64,000 bases of DNA from Mycoplasma sp. Ms02. Its GTDB lineage: Bacteria; Bacillota_I; Bacilli_A; Mycoplasmatales; Metamycoplasmataceae. How positions within the stretch are numbered: position 1 is the stretch's first letter; every line of letters starts with the position of its first letter. The position numbers and the translations under genes are program-made. Positions 1 through 11,000 of this stretch are shown in pieces. The stretch lies in contig NZ_CP081302.1 in the NCBI RefSeq assembly GCF_019720735.1, forward strand, positions 124,001 through 188,000, read 5' to 3'. The notes below the pieces were generated by a model. That model made no database searches, was not told where the DNA came from, and was given only the letters and a program-made list of their open reading frames with translations.

Positions 1-1
1 C

Positions 2-358
2 TTATATGTTTTCATAATCGTTAAAGATCATCCGTTTTGAAAACGCGATGGAGACAATATTATTATGAACTTCGATGTTTCAGTTTTAGACATTTTAAAC
101 GAGAATGCTGTTGAGGTTCCAACACCATATGGTATTCAAAAAATTAAAATGAAAAAATCTTACACAACAGGAAAAATTCTTAAACTGGACAAGGCAGGAA
201 TTCAGTCATCAAGAATGACAGGCGACATGAAATTGATCATAAATGTAATATTGCCTGAATTAAGCAAAAAAGATGAAAAAAAACTTATTGAACTAACTAA
301 GAATCTTGAAGATTCAAGCAACCAAAGTTTTGTCAAAAATGTAATGAAATATTCATAA
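2..358 (+). CDS. dnaJ: DnaJ chaperone, C-terminal part (5' end outside window)
   Basis: This is the last 118 residues of a DnaJ/Hsp40 co-chaperone, which delivers unfolded substrate to DnaK and stimulates its ATPase in the cytoplasm. The visible part matches the second beta-sandwich substrate-binding domain: a stretch with RDGDNI, then FDVSVLDILN, a VEVPTPYG strand, a basic GKILKL strand and GDMKLIINVILP, followed by the short helical tail typical of the family. The frame is open from the window edge, with one TGA read as Trp at 38-40 (HPFWKRDGD). An ATG at 65 is internal and has no ribosome binding site, so it is not the start. The J domain and zinc fingers would lie to the left of the window. 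A strong terminator follows the stop directly. Confidence 0.85.
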
Positions 359-383
359 AAACGGGATCCCGTTTTTATTTTTT
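356..383 (+). terminator. Rho-independent terminator of dnaJ
   Basis: A perfect 20-base palindrome (two arms AAAAACGGGA/TCCCGTTTTT) begins at the dnaJ stop codon and is followed by a T-rich run. The stretch 384-549 after it holds no gene that I recognise. Confidence 0.85.
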
Positions 384-549
384 TATCTGTGAAACAGTTC
401 TAAAAGTAAAACAAATTATATTTAAAGGTATTACCACGAAGAAAGAGTAAGATATATACAAATAATTCGACTATAAAAAATCAAAACTTTTTTGTGTTTA
501 AAATCATGAATTACAAAGATACAGTGAACATTGATTGAAAGGTGTGTAA

Positions 550-921
550 ATGAGACAAAACGGTAGACAGTTTTTGGAAATAGCAAAAAGAAACAAAAAA
601 GACGAGTTTTACACACAAATGCATGATATAGAAAGTGAGCTTTCTTACTATCAAGACAAATTTCAAGGGAAAGTTGTATATTACAACTGCGATGATCCTC
701 AAAAAAGTAACTTTTTTAAGTATTTTTACACTAATTTTTCAAAACTAAAACTAAAGAAACTGATTGCGACCAGCTATTCTAAAGAAGGAAAAGCAAAGTT
801 AAAAAGAAGGGTAAGTTTTATACCTTTAAAAAGTTGTGGTTTTTCGAGTAAAACACATTATCAAGAAAAAAACCATTACTCTAACCACACAAATGCAATA
901 AATCTGATAACAAGGCCTTAA
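550..921 (+). pseudogene. Truncated EcoRI-type adenine-specific DNA methyltransferase
   Basis: The first 75 or so residues match the N-terminus of the EcoRI-methylase family (adenine-specific DNA methyltransferases of restriction systems): NKKDEFYTQMHDIESEL, GKVVYYNCDDPQKSNFFKYF and LKLKKLIATSY are family hallmarks. After about position 785 the similarity stops. The remaining 45 codons are low-complexity Lys/Ser/Asn sequence, and the catalytic NPPF-type motif and most of the roughly 300-residue enzyme are missing. The gene starts at ATG 550 with an AAAGGTG ribosome binding site just upstream. It lies next to a type I hsdS gene, so this is probably a decayed restriction-modification remnant. 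The short product may still be made but cannot methylate DNA. Family assignment is firm for the N-terminus; the loss of function is inferred from length. Confidence 0.7.
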
Positions 922-1104
922 ACAATAATAGTTCGATTCAAATGAAAACTAATCGTGAAACTTCTAAAGCTAACCAATCTCAATTTTTGATTACTTAATC
1001 CTAAATTCCTTTTTTCGTTTCTAATTCAGGATCCTAAGAAGGTTTTTTTGTTTTTAAATTCTATAAAGCAGTTTATATAGCAAATGTAAACGGTTTTTAT
1101 TTTG

Positions 1105-1110
1105 TATAAT
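1105..1110 (+). promoter_or_regulatory. Putative -10 box of hsdS promoter
   Basis: TATAAT lies about 50 bases before the hsdS ATG. No convincing -35 box is visible, as is common in mycoplasmas. The rest of the gene-free stretch 922-1158 holds only a weak possible hairpin (arms near 999-1008 and 1021-1033, followed by a T run near 1042-1055) that might end the truncated methyltransferase transcript. Confidence 0.5.
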
Positions 1111-1158
1111 TTAGCTAACTTATGGGTTTAACCATAAAAAACAGGGAAGGTATTTAGA

Positions 1159-2360
1159 ATGAGAGAGAGAGAGAGAGAGAGAGAGCTAATCAGCCACAAT
1201 TAAGGTTTCAAGGGTTCGAGGGTGAGTGAAAGCTCAATAAATTGAGTGACATTGTTTTCTACCAAAACGGTAAAAGCTTTGAATCGTTTCAATCTGATCA
1301 AGGCAAGTATTCGCTTGTTAAAATGAATTCTGTTAATTTTGATGGTGTGTTTAAAGAGTCAGGAAAATTTATAGACCTTGAAGCACAAACATTACTAAAA
1401 GACGATATTATCATGATTGTCAGTGACATTGGTTTTGGAAACCTTATAGGTCTTTGTGGTGTAATACCCGAAAACAATAAATACGTACTTAACACTCATA
1501 CAGCACTTTTGAGATTAAATCAATTAGAAAATAATTCAATATATGTGCAAAATTTCATTAATAAAAATCAACCTTATTTCAAAAAGAATTGTCTCGGAAT
1601 GTCTCAACTTCATATTACAAAATCGTCAATATTAGACTTTCCAATATATACTCCTTTCATAGCAGAGCAAGTAAAAATTGGCAAAAATCTTCGGTTTGTT
1701 CTTGATATTTTTGAATCCTCTATCAAAATAATTGAATTTAAAATAGTTCTTAAACAAACTCTTTTATCAAAACTGTTAATAAAAAATAATAGCTCGCTAC
1801 CCGATTTCAGATTTAAAGGTTTTGAAGACGAATGAACTTATAAATCATGATCTGAAATTGTAGAAAAGATATCAAAAAACTCAAACGATAATACTTTACC
1901 TAAGCTTGAATATGAAGATATTGACAAAGGGAACGGAGTTTTAAATAAAGATATTTCAAATAAGTTTGACAACAGAAAGGGAATACTTTTTGAACCTGGT
2001 GATGTTTTGTTTGGTAAATTGAGACCTTACTTAAAAAATTGGTGATTGGCCGAATTTATCGGAATCGCCTTAGGTAATTTTTGAGTTATGAAGCCACTAA
2101 ACAATGATTCTAATTTTGTTTTTAATTTGCTTCAAACAAACAGATTTAAAGAAGTGTCAAACTTAACTTTCGGAACTAAAATGCCTTCTTCTGATTGAAG
2201 TTTAGTTTCAGAACAAACATTTGCCATCCCATCACTTTCCGAACAGGTCAAAATCGGAAGATTATTTAAACTTCTAGATAAACTCATAAATCTGCAAAAG
2301 CAAGAAATCAACATTTTACAAAACCTTAAGAAAACAGCTATGAAAATGTTGTTAGTTTAA
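1159..2360 (+). CDS. hsdS: Type I restriction-modification specificity subunit HsdS, phase-variable, OFF as written
   Basis: HsdS selects the DNA target of type I restriction-modification complexes. The protein has the usual two-fold layout: a target-recognition half starting QPQLRFQGFEGEW and a second half starting LPDFRFKGFEDEW, each followed by a coiled-coil conserved stretch (SEQVKIGRLFKLLDKLI near the C-terminus). In-frame TGA codons encode Trp in both halves. The natural start is ATG 1159, with ribosome binding site AGGGAAGG at 1143-1150. It is followed directly by (AG)12 (1162-1185). With 12 units, translation from this ATG hits TAA at 1201 after 14 codons. With 11 or 14 units it would run into the 373-residue body. 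In the present phase only a weak internal TTG (1242) could start the body, and it lacks a ribosome binding site. No hsdM or hsdR lies in this window. The family is clear; switching is inferred from the repeat. Confidence 0.85.
1162..1185 (+). repeat. (AG)12 simple-sequence tract inside the hsdS start region
   Basis: Twelve perfect AG dinucleotides follow the hsdS ATG directly. Each gain or loss of one unit shifts the reading frame by two bases, so copy number decides whether HsdS is made: 12 units is out of frame, 11 or 14 in frame. This is the classic arrangement for slipped-strand phase variation. Confidence 0.95.
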
Positions 2361-2425
2361 ACACACCACTAATAACAAAAGTCTATTTTATAAGACTTAA
2401 GCGCCTTTGTGTTATTATTTAAATT

Positions 2426-2980
2426 ATGAAAAATATTATTAGTGTAAAAATCGAAATTCAAAAAGATTCAAAAATTAAATACGAATGAAACCGTAAAACG
2501 AAAGAACTTGAGGTTGACAGAATTTTAAGAGGTGATTTTAAATACCCAGCAAACTATGGTTTTATTCCTAACGCTTTAGACTGAGATGGTGATGAATTAG
2601 ATGTTTTAGTTTACAGCGATGAAAAATTCGTTCCAGGCGTGAGACTAAATGCTAGAATCATTGGTGCAATGAAAATGATTGATGATGGTGAAACAGACAC
2701 AAAATTAATCGCAGTACATGCTGATGATTATAGATATGATTCAATTCAAAAACTAGAAGATTTACCAGCTCCTTTCTTAGATACAGTTAAAACATTCTTT
2801 AGTACATACAAAAACTGAAAACGTCCAGGAATCACATCAGTAGGTGGGTTCAATGATGTTGAATGAGCATTAAAAGAATACGAAGAATGTGTTGAACTAA
2901 TGGATAAATACGGAGATATGGACAAAGACGATTTCATCAAATTAATGATGGAAAAACACCCTGAAAAATACGAAGCTTAA
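2426..2980 (+). CDS. ppa: Inorganic pyrophosphatase
   Basis: Soluble family I pyrophosphatase, 184 residues, hydrolysing the pyrophosphate released by nucleic acid and aminoacyl-tRNA synthesis. The sequence shows the active-site framework: [28 protein letters not shown], then the Mg-binding signature [12 protein letters not shown], and the C-terminal GGFNDVEWAL region. Length is normal for the bacterial family. In-frame TGA codons sit at conserved Trp positions (KYEW, LDWDGD, NWKRP). ATG 2426 begins the conserved N-terminus; there is no clear Shine-Dalgarno sequence before it. It stands alone between hsdS and the minisatellite and has its own terminator. Confidence 0.97.
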
Positions 2981-2983
2981 TAC

Positions 2984-3012
2984 AAAAAACAGCCACAGGC
3001 TGTTTTTGTTTT
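2984..3012 (+). terminator. Rho-independent terminator of ppa
   Basis: Hairpin with arms AAAACAGCC and GGCTGTTTT around a three-base loop, four bases after the ppa stop, with further T residues after the stem. Confidence 0.85.
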
Positions 3013-3031
3013 AACCTTTTTATCAACCACG

Positions 3032-3259
3032 ACTTTCTAGGGTACTTTCTAGGGTACTTTCTAGGGTACTTTCTAGGGTACTTTCTAGGGTACTTTCTAG
3101 GGTACTTTCTAGGGTACTTTCTAGGGTACTTTCTAGGGTACTTTCTAGGGTACTTTCTAGGGTACTTTCTAGGGTACTTTCTAGGGTACTTTCTAGGGTA
3201 CTTTCTAGGGTACTTTCTAGGGTACTTTCTAGGGTACTTTCTAGGGTACTTTCTAGGGT
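3032..3259. repeat. Minisatellite: 19 perfect copies of a 12-bp unit
   Basis: The unit ACTTTCTAGGGT is repeated 19 times without a mismatch between the ends of two converging genes (ppa on + and the ATP-binding-type protein on -). Because the unit is a multiple of three, four of the six frames stay open: LSRV and FLGY on +, KYPR and TLES on -. None has a convincing start signal, so I do not call a gene. The 117 bases after it (3260-3376) show nothing recognisable. Confidence 0.97.
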
Positions 3260-3376
3260 AGCACATCTTAAAAAAATAAAAACAATTTTTTTATTTTTTG
3301 GTTAATAACAAAGAGCAAAACAATCATCATGTCACACTTTGTTGTGGCTGAACAATTATATATTTACTAAAAGTTT

Positions 3377-4912
3377 TCAAATTCCTTTTTTGGTACCACC
3401 TTCTCTTTCCAGGAAGCCATGTTCTTTTAGTTTTTTTACATTTTTTCTAATACCTTCGAACGAAAGTTCACCAATCTTTTTATGAATTTCACTTATTTTT
3501 ATTTCTGGGTCTTGTTTTATTACTTTTAATATTTTCACTTGTATATTCGTTAAAGATGAAATTCGATTCACTACTTCTCCATCTATGACTTTTTCTCTCT
3601 CAAACTGACCGTACACAGTATTTCAAAACACATCGTTAATATAAATAGACACCAATGTGTAATCATCTTCTGAAGATATTTCTCTAAATTTTAAATTAGG
3701 TGAGTTATTAAGTTCAAGTTCCTGTTTTGCTCTTCTTATTCCTGATCCATATGATTCTATATATTTAAGAGCATGAAAGCACTCTTTTAGTTTCTCATTA
3801 ATGTATTTTCTGTTATCAAATTGTATACCCTGGTTCATCATTTCAGGAGTAATAGGTGGTATTGGTCTATTCAAATTAACAATTGTGATTTCTTTATGAT
3901 ATGCATGAACCCTTACAGGTTCTCTGACTGTGTAATCTTTATGCAAAATAGCATTAGTAATCAACTCCTCAAAAGTAACTTTTGGGTAATTGCATACTAT
4001 TTCATGTTCGATTTTATCTCTGAATCTTAACGTCAGGCAATCATACACCGAACTTTCAAAATAATCAATAGCCTGTCTTACTTGTTTTCAAACAGGTCCA
4101 TAGAAATCTTTACCTATCATTTGATCTTCCGTTTTGATCTGTCTAATGAATTGAACGTAGGCACCTGGAATAAATTTACTTGGATTTCTGGTAAACATTA
4201 ATACAGCTCAGTTTTTAACTCTAAAATCATCTTCTTCAAGAGTAGACACCATACTTAAATGTCTTATTAAATCTTCTTTCGTCATAGCTAGAAAATCAGG
4301 ATTTGCTTTTATTTCTTTTAAATACTCAATAATTAAGTCATGATTTAAGTCATTGACCGTAGCTAACTCATTATAGTTTTCACAAAAATTAAATCTTTCA
4401 AACTTGCTCAATAAATAAAGCTTTTCTCGTTTTGTTGCGAGTTTGGTTCTTGCATTCTCCCTGATATAAACACCAACTGGAAGACCAATCGTTTTATCGT
4501 TTTGAGCCTTCTCTGTAGTAGAATAAGGTCCTTCAAAGCAATTCTGCAACGAAATAACAATAAAGTTTCTTCCTTCAAACTTGTCAATCACAATTTTGAA
4601 CTCCACTTTTGGTTTTATATAAGCAGTAAGCGATCTTAACTCATTTTCTGTTGTTTCTAAAAGCGATTCTTCAATACCTTTAATAGGCATTTCAGGTATT
4701 GCCTTTTCGCCACTATCAGAGTCATTTACTTCTTGTACACCTATAAACAGGTAATTTTCTACATTTTCATCAATATTGTTAGCAAAAGCACATAATGTTT
4801 TCAAAATAGCATCCTTATACTTTATTGAAGATTTGTATTCAATAGAAGGACCCTCAGCTAAACGTTTACTAAGAATTTTCTGTGCCACTTTTTTTATTTC
4901 ATTTGTCGTCAT
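3377..4912 (-). CDS. AlbA_2-domain ATP-binding-type protein (RNA_bind/HATPase-like, putative transcriptional regulator)
   Basis: A 511-residue protein of the widespread family annotated as AlbA_2 (Schlafen-like, formerly AAA_4) plus a degenerate HATPase_c_4 domain. The N-terminus shows the AlbA_2 pattern: EGPSIEYKSSIKYKD, KTLCAFANN, then a YLFIGVQEV strand. The middle has the nucleotide-binding-like block ELITNAILHKDY and the later ESYGSGIRRAKQ. The last 80 residues look like a winged helix (LTNIQVKILKVIKQDP, then EIHKKIGELS). Two or more TGA codons are read as Trp (KNWAVL, GPVWKQV). Start ATG 4912 has AAGAGG just upstream and TATAAT at 4930-4935. It is a single gene. Members are found near mobile or defence genes, but the cellular target is unknown, and I infer no function beyond nucleic-acid or nucleotide binding. 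Confidence 0.8.
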
Positions 4913-4929
4913 TTTTACCTCTTATAATA

Positions 4930-4935
4930 ATTATA
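4930..4935 (-). promoter_or_regulatory. -10 box for the AlbA_2 protein gene
   Basis: TATAAT on the minus strand, 17 bases ahead of the ATG at 4912, in the gap between this gene and the terminator of the giant surface protein gene. No clear -35 box. Confidence 0.5.
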
Positions 4936-5034
4936 TTTATTAGTAAATAAACAGTTGTAATATAGGCTTTATTACGATCTATTTAAGTAATATTTTCACA
5001 ATTGTGGAATTTTCTTATATGCCTGTAAAACAGC

Positions 5035-5064
5035 GTAAAAAAACACACATTAAGTGTGTTCTTT
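5035..5064 (-). terminator. Terminator of the 9-kb surface protein gene
   Basis: Minus-strand hairpin AACACAC-TTAAT-GTGTGTT followed by a T run, just after the TAA of the giant gene. Confidence 0.8.
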
Positions 5065-5069
5065 TTGAG

Positions 5070-8000
5070 TTATTTTCTCTTTGTAAAGTATAATCCTAAA
5101 CCAGATAAAAGAGCTAAAATTGAAGCAATAACAGTTGCAATAATGTGTGGTGTAATAACGTCAATTTCGAAGTCAACTAAGTCTTTTGCCATATCCTTAA
5201 TCACTGTCTTGACGATATTAGGTAACTTTTCATCCTTGACAATTTCTGTTAGGATTGCTTTTTCAGCTTTTGTTAAAGGTTCATTCTTGTTGATTTTATT
5301 AATTAAGTCGAATAATTTACCTTCTTGAGCTTTGTTTGCGAAGTTCTCAAGCTCTTTTGAATCATCATTTCGGTTATATTGATCTATTATTTGTTTAAAA
5401 CTTTCACCATCTGCATTTTTAATAGTATCGATAATTTGGTCTGTTATTTCTGCTTTCTTAATATTCTTTTCTAGTTCTTGGTGCAACTTATCTATAATTA
5501 GTTGTTCGGACTCTGTAGCATTGTCAACTCTATTTGAATCAGTTACTTTCGCTCTTGCAATTTCAGCTTCAAGCTCTTTCTTCAGATCTTGACTTTCTTT
5601 TGTTCCATATTCAGAATTAAGGTATTTGTCAAGTAATTCTTTAACCTTGTCATTTGCGTTGACTTTTTCAACAATTTTTGCTAATTTTTCAACGTTAGGT
5701 AAGTTTTCATCAGATAGATCTTTAATTAAATTATTTGTTCTATCTTTAATTGTTTGTCTATCTTGAGTGTCTGCATTTTGATCATCTCTTACAAGATCAT
5801 TAATTGCTTTTTCAATTTCTTTGATCTTTTCGTTCGCTTCTTGAGCTTTATTAAATGCTTTTGCAATTTCATCGTTTTGGCTTACTGGATCGGTGTCAAG
5901 GTTTTGATCATCTTGTGCTTGATTGTTGTTTTCAGGAAGTAAATCTGAGTTTTTAATTTGGTTTTTAAAATGATCTTTTTGAATTGGGTCAAGATTATCT
6001 AAAGCATCTACTTTGTCGATTGATTCTTGTTTTTCCTCATCAACTTCTTTCGCTTTTGCAATGACTTCGCGTAGATCATTTGAAGGAGCCTGGTTTTTAG
6101 CTCGTTCTTTGAGAATTTCTTTTTCTTTATCGCTCAAGTTTGCCTTATTGTCGATTTCATTTAATGCATCTTCAAGTGTTGGATTAACAACTTTTTTAGC
6201 TTCTTTTAAATCATTTAAGGCTTTTTCCAGATCTTTTAAAGGTGTTGAATCTCTGTTGTCTAACAATTCTCTTGCTTTATCTACTGCATCATTGTAAGTC
6301 TGTTTTTCTTCATCACTACTGTTTTGGTAATCATGAGTTTTTTCGACTTGATCCTTATTGTCTGTTAATTCTTGTAACTTCTTAATTGTATCTTCACGTT
6401 TTTCTTCACCATTCAGTTCTTTTGTTGATTCTTTTAATCTATTAATTAAATCTTCAACATTTTGTGGATCTAAATTAGCGTTGTCCGAAACTTGATCTTT
6501 AGCGTCATTTGAAGCCTGATCAAAGTTATTTTTCTTATCTTGATCTGCTTCGTTGTAATCAATTTTTGAGCTTTTATTCTCGTCATTAATTGGATTAGTT
6601 TTAACTAAATCTTTCAACTCACCCATTTTCTCATCAAGAATATTTGCATTATCTTCTATTTCCTGAACTGCATCGTTTGAAGTTAGTTCATCAACTTTGT
6701 CAAGTAAAGCCTGTTTTTGATTATCGTTTAGATTTTCTTTGTTGTTAATTAAGTCTCGAGCATCTTGTTTCTTAGCTTCTAGTCTTTCATCACCATCAAG
6801 TTTATTTAAATCTTGATTTAAGTTGTCAATTAATTCTTGAATTTTATCAGGATTATTTCTTTGATCTTGGTTTGAAAGTGTTTCTGAAACTTTATCTATT
6901 GCGTTATCAAAGCTCTCTTGAGAAGAATCGGAAGCATTTTTGTAATCAACCGAATTCTTAGTTTGATTTGCTTTTTCAAGAGCTTCTTGGAGATCTTTCA
7001 TCTTATCGTTTAGCTCTTTAGCGTTCTCGATAATATCTTCCATTTGTTTTGCGTTTGTTAAGTTTCTAATTTGATCATTAAAATCTTGCTTTTGTTGAGG
7101 TGTTAGGTAAGGAAGAGTTTCGATTTGTTTAATTGCATCTCTTTGATTTTTATCAACATTGATAATACCATTCAGTGCATCACGAGCATCATTAACTTTA
7201 TTTTTAGCGTCTTCGATTAAGGCAGGGTTGATAGCTTCACCTGAATTAGCCTTGTTTATAAGCTCATTTGCATTTTCGATAGCATTTTTCAGATCGTCTT
7301 TTCTTGATTGATCTGCATTTTGATAATCAACAGTATCTTGTAATTTTTCAAGATCATTATTTGATAGAGTTTCTTTTAATTCTTTTGTAGACTGATCAGC
7401 TTTCTTAGCATTATCCGTGGCATTTTGGGCATCTTGTGGAGTTTGAGCTTCTTCAAGTGCTCTTATCGCTTCATCTTTCTGACTTTGAGTTAAATTAGAA
7501 AGATTTGAAATTGATTGTTTAGCAGTATCTTTAGCTTCTTGTAGAACTTGTGTACCATCAAGAGCTGCCCTTGTTCCTTTTAATTCTTCAAGAACTTTGT
7601 TTAAAGCGTCAAGGTTTTGTTCATTATTACCTAAACGACCTGTGTCTAGTACTAAATCAGCATTTCTTAGAGCTTCATCGTAGGCGTTCTTCTTGTCAGA
7701 AGAAGCTAATAAATAGTTTTGATTATTTACTGTAGGATTGTCACCTTCAGTATGTTTATCAAACTCTTTTTTGATTTGTTCCATAATTTTATCAACTGCT
7801 GTAGCTTTGTTTTTAATTGGCTCAAATCTATCGTAGTCTGTATTTAAAGTAGTCTCACGAATTAAAGCTTCTTTTTGGTTTTGGTTTAAGTGTTCTAGTG
7901 AGTTTATGTATGCAGTGATCTCTTTAACCTTTTGTTTAACAGTTTCTTCGCCATCAAGAGCATTAAATGCATCAGTTATGGCCTTTAAATGCATATCCAC

Positions 8001-11000
8001 TTCAGACTCTGTCATATTTGCATTTGGGTTAGTTAAAAACTCTCTCGCTGCATCAATTGCATCGTCATATGAAGTTCTCTTTGGTCTTTCAGCACCAGTG
8101 TAATCAATTTGTTTTCTGACTTCATCATACTTAGCAACGATGTCATTCAACTCTTTCATTTTAGCTTCAAAGTTGTTAATATCTTTTTTAGTATTATTAA
8201 CTTCCTCTTCCGAAATTGCGTTTTCGATTTGCTTTTTGAACTCATCTTTTTTAGGTTGAGGTATGTTGTCTGCATCGTTTAAAACTTCTTTTGCAGAATC
8301 TTTTTGATTATTTAATTTTTCATTTCCATTTAGAGCATCTTTAGCTGCTTTAAAATCATTTAAAAGCTCATTTGCTTCTTCTTTGGTCAAGGAAGCACCT
8401 TTTTGAGGATCAATCGCTTTTTTAACTTTTGACGACTGATCTAAGAACTCATTTTGTTTATCAGCATCAGCTTGAGTAAATGAAACATCTGTTTGTGGCT
8501 CTTCTTTCAATCCTACAGGTAAATTGTTTAAGTAATCTTTTAGATCTTTCATTGTATCATCAAGAGCTTGAGCTTGATCTATAACACTTTGAGCATCCTC
8601 TGAATTTGTTTGAGAAAGTTTTGCATCTAAAGTAGCTTTTTGAGCATCGTTTAAATTAGGCAGATTTTCAACAGTGTTTTTTGCATCAGCTAGTACATGG
8701 TCTGCTGATCTTGCTTGGTCAACTAATTTTTTAAGATTTTCGTCGATTGCTCCTTCATTTCCATCTGTTTTTGTGGCTTCTTTAACTTTTAAGGCTATTT
8801 CTTTCTTTTGGGCTTCAGAAATGTTATCCATTTTCTCTAGGTTATCAATTGCATTATTTTTTGATTCATTGAACGCAGCATCTAAAATTTTGTTCGCTTG
8901 TTCTTCTGTAATGTTTCTACCAATTAAATCTAAATCGTTTTTCAATTTAGCTTTTTCATAATCTGTCAATAGATCAAACTTGTTTTCAAGTTTATTTTTT
9001 GCGTCTTCGTAAATACCATTTAGATTTTCTCTAGTAAAATCAAGTAATTCTGCTTTTCGTTCAGAATCTTCTAGCGCTGCATTTAAGACGCTTTGGTCAT
9101 TTACGTCTAGATTTTCTAATTTAGAAAGAGCTTCTTTAGCGTTAATTAAATCTTGTTCAAAACCTTCTTTTACTGCTTGTGTTTCACCTGTATATTTAAG
9201 TGAGTCTTTAGCTTCTTCAGCGTTAGCAATTGCTTGTTGAAGTTTTGATTTTAGATCTGTTAACTTTTGAGCTTGATCTTTTACTTCATTTAATTTTTGA
9301 GCATTTTGAGCATTATCAAGTTTATTTTGGAAATCTTGCGTTTGCTGATCGCTTAGTTTTTGAGCATCATTAAGTGATTGAATATCAGCTTTTGCATTAT
9401 CTAAAACTTCTTGACCATTTAATGCATCAATTTGTTCTTGGTAATTATTTAGTTTTTGAATAAGTTGTTCTTTTGTTAGTTGGTTACTATCATTTAAGTA
9501 ATTCCTTAAATCATTTTCTAATGCATCAGCTTGTTCTTTATTTGAAGCAAATTTGTACTTAGGTTGATCTTTGGAATAAGAATTAAATAAATCTTTTGCT
9601 TTTTTATTTAAATCATTGATTTCGTTTGCCAAAATCAATTCTTGTTCAATATTAGCAGCACTTAACTTTTTGTCAATGTTATCTTTAAAAGTTTGTTTTT
9701 GCGATGGAGTTAAATGTTCAAGAGCCTCAATATCTGCTTTAGCTTTATTTTTGGCATCTTGTAATTTCGCATTATCAAGAACGATACCTAAGTTTGCATC
9801 GTAAGCACCATCATCACGAGATTTAGTGTTATCAATAGCTCTTGCAAAATCTGATTTTTCCTGTGAACTTAGATTTTGCAATTCATTTACCTTTGTTTTA
9901 ATATTTGCTTTTGCTTGTTCAAACGCTTTCTCCTTAATCACCTGTAATTCAGATGCAGGAGCTGTTTTTTGTAAAGAATTAACTTCTGTTTCTAGTGCCT
10001 GTTTTTGCTCAGGAGTTAAATTCTCAAAAGATTGGATATCAGAAATTAATTTCTTTCTATTTCCGTCAAGAGTTTCGTAAGCTTCTTTATAATCTGCGAC
10101 TGCATTTTGAATTTGACTTAATTTATTTATTAAATCGTCAGCATTTGATAAAGCAGGAGTGTTAGCGTTAGCAAATTGATTTGCAACATTTTGTTTGTTG
10201 GTGTCATAAGTTTGTTTAACCGAAGAATCAGTTTCGTTTGTATAAATCGTTTGAGAATGAGCTGCGTCATAACTCTGTGCATTAGCTTTTTCTTGTTCGT
10301 TTTTCTCTAAGTATTGATCTAGAGCTTGATTTAGTTTATCAAGTTCTGTTCTATTTTGAATTGTTTGGTCCACATTTTGTGTAAGAGCACTTTTTGAATC
10401 TTGAGATAAGAGTGTTTCGTTTGCGTTTGCAATTTTTTGTTTAACTTCGTTCAGTTTTACAATACCATTTAAAGCATCTTTTGCATTTTTAGCTGCATTA
10501 TAGGTACTTTCGATCTCTTGACCTGTTGCATTTTCTTTTGCAAGAACATTTTTTAACTCTTGCATTTTTGCATCAAAGGTAGCTTTTAGGTTTTGATCTG
10601 CAAAAATATATTCTTTACCTACTTTTATTTCAGCTTCTTTTAAAACAAATTCTTTAGCAATTTCTTTTGGTAAATCAAGATTTTTTATTGCATCTACTGC
10701 ATCTTGTGATTCAGATTCATTAACCTTATTGATCAACTCTTGTTTTTTAGCTTCGCTTAATTCTGAAAATCTAATTGCATTTAGTGCTTCATTTCTGTCA
10801 ATTGGTTTACCGTTCAACCCATTAATCGATTTATCAATGTTGCTAATTAAAGATTCAAAATCTGTATCAGACATTTCAGAACCTTTTTGATTTAAAAGAT
10901 ATTTTGTATTGTCTAATTTGTTGTTTGAATCGCCATAAGGAGCCAGGTTTGCAAGTTCCTTCATTAACCCTTCTTGACCATTTGTTCCGTCTAGTAATTC

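Noticed and set aside
3032-3259. CRISPR array
   Set aside because: Units are 12 bp and directly abutting with no spacers, and no cas gene is nearby.
2937-3266. Minus-strand reading frame encoding tandem KYPR repeats
   Set aside because: It is only the minisatellite translated; it overlaps the ppa 3' end and terminator, has no ribosome binding site or promoter, and several other frames through the repeat are equally open.
5070-5160. LPXTG sortase anchor at the C-terminus of the Ebh-like protein
   Set aside because: A membrane helix and basic tail are present but no LPXTG-like motif, and there is no cell wall.
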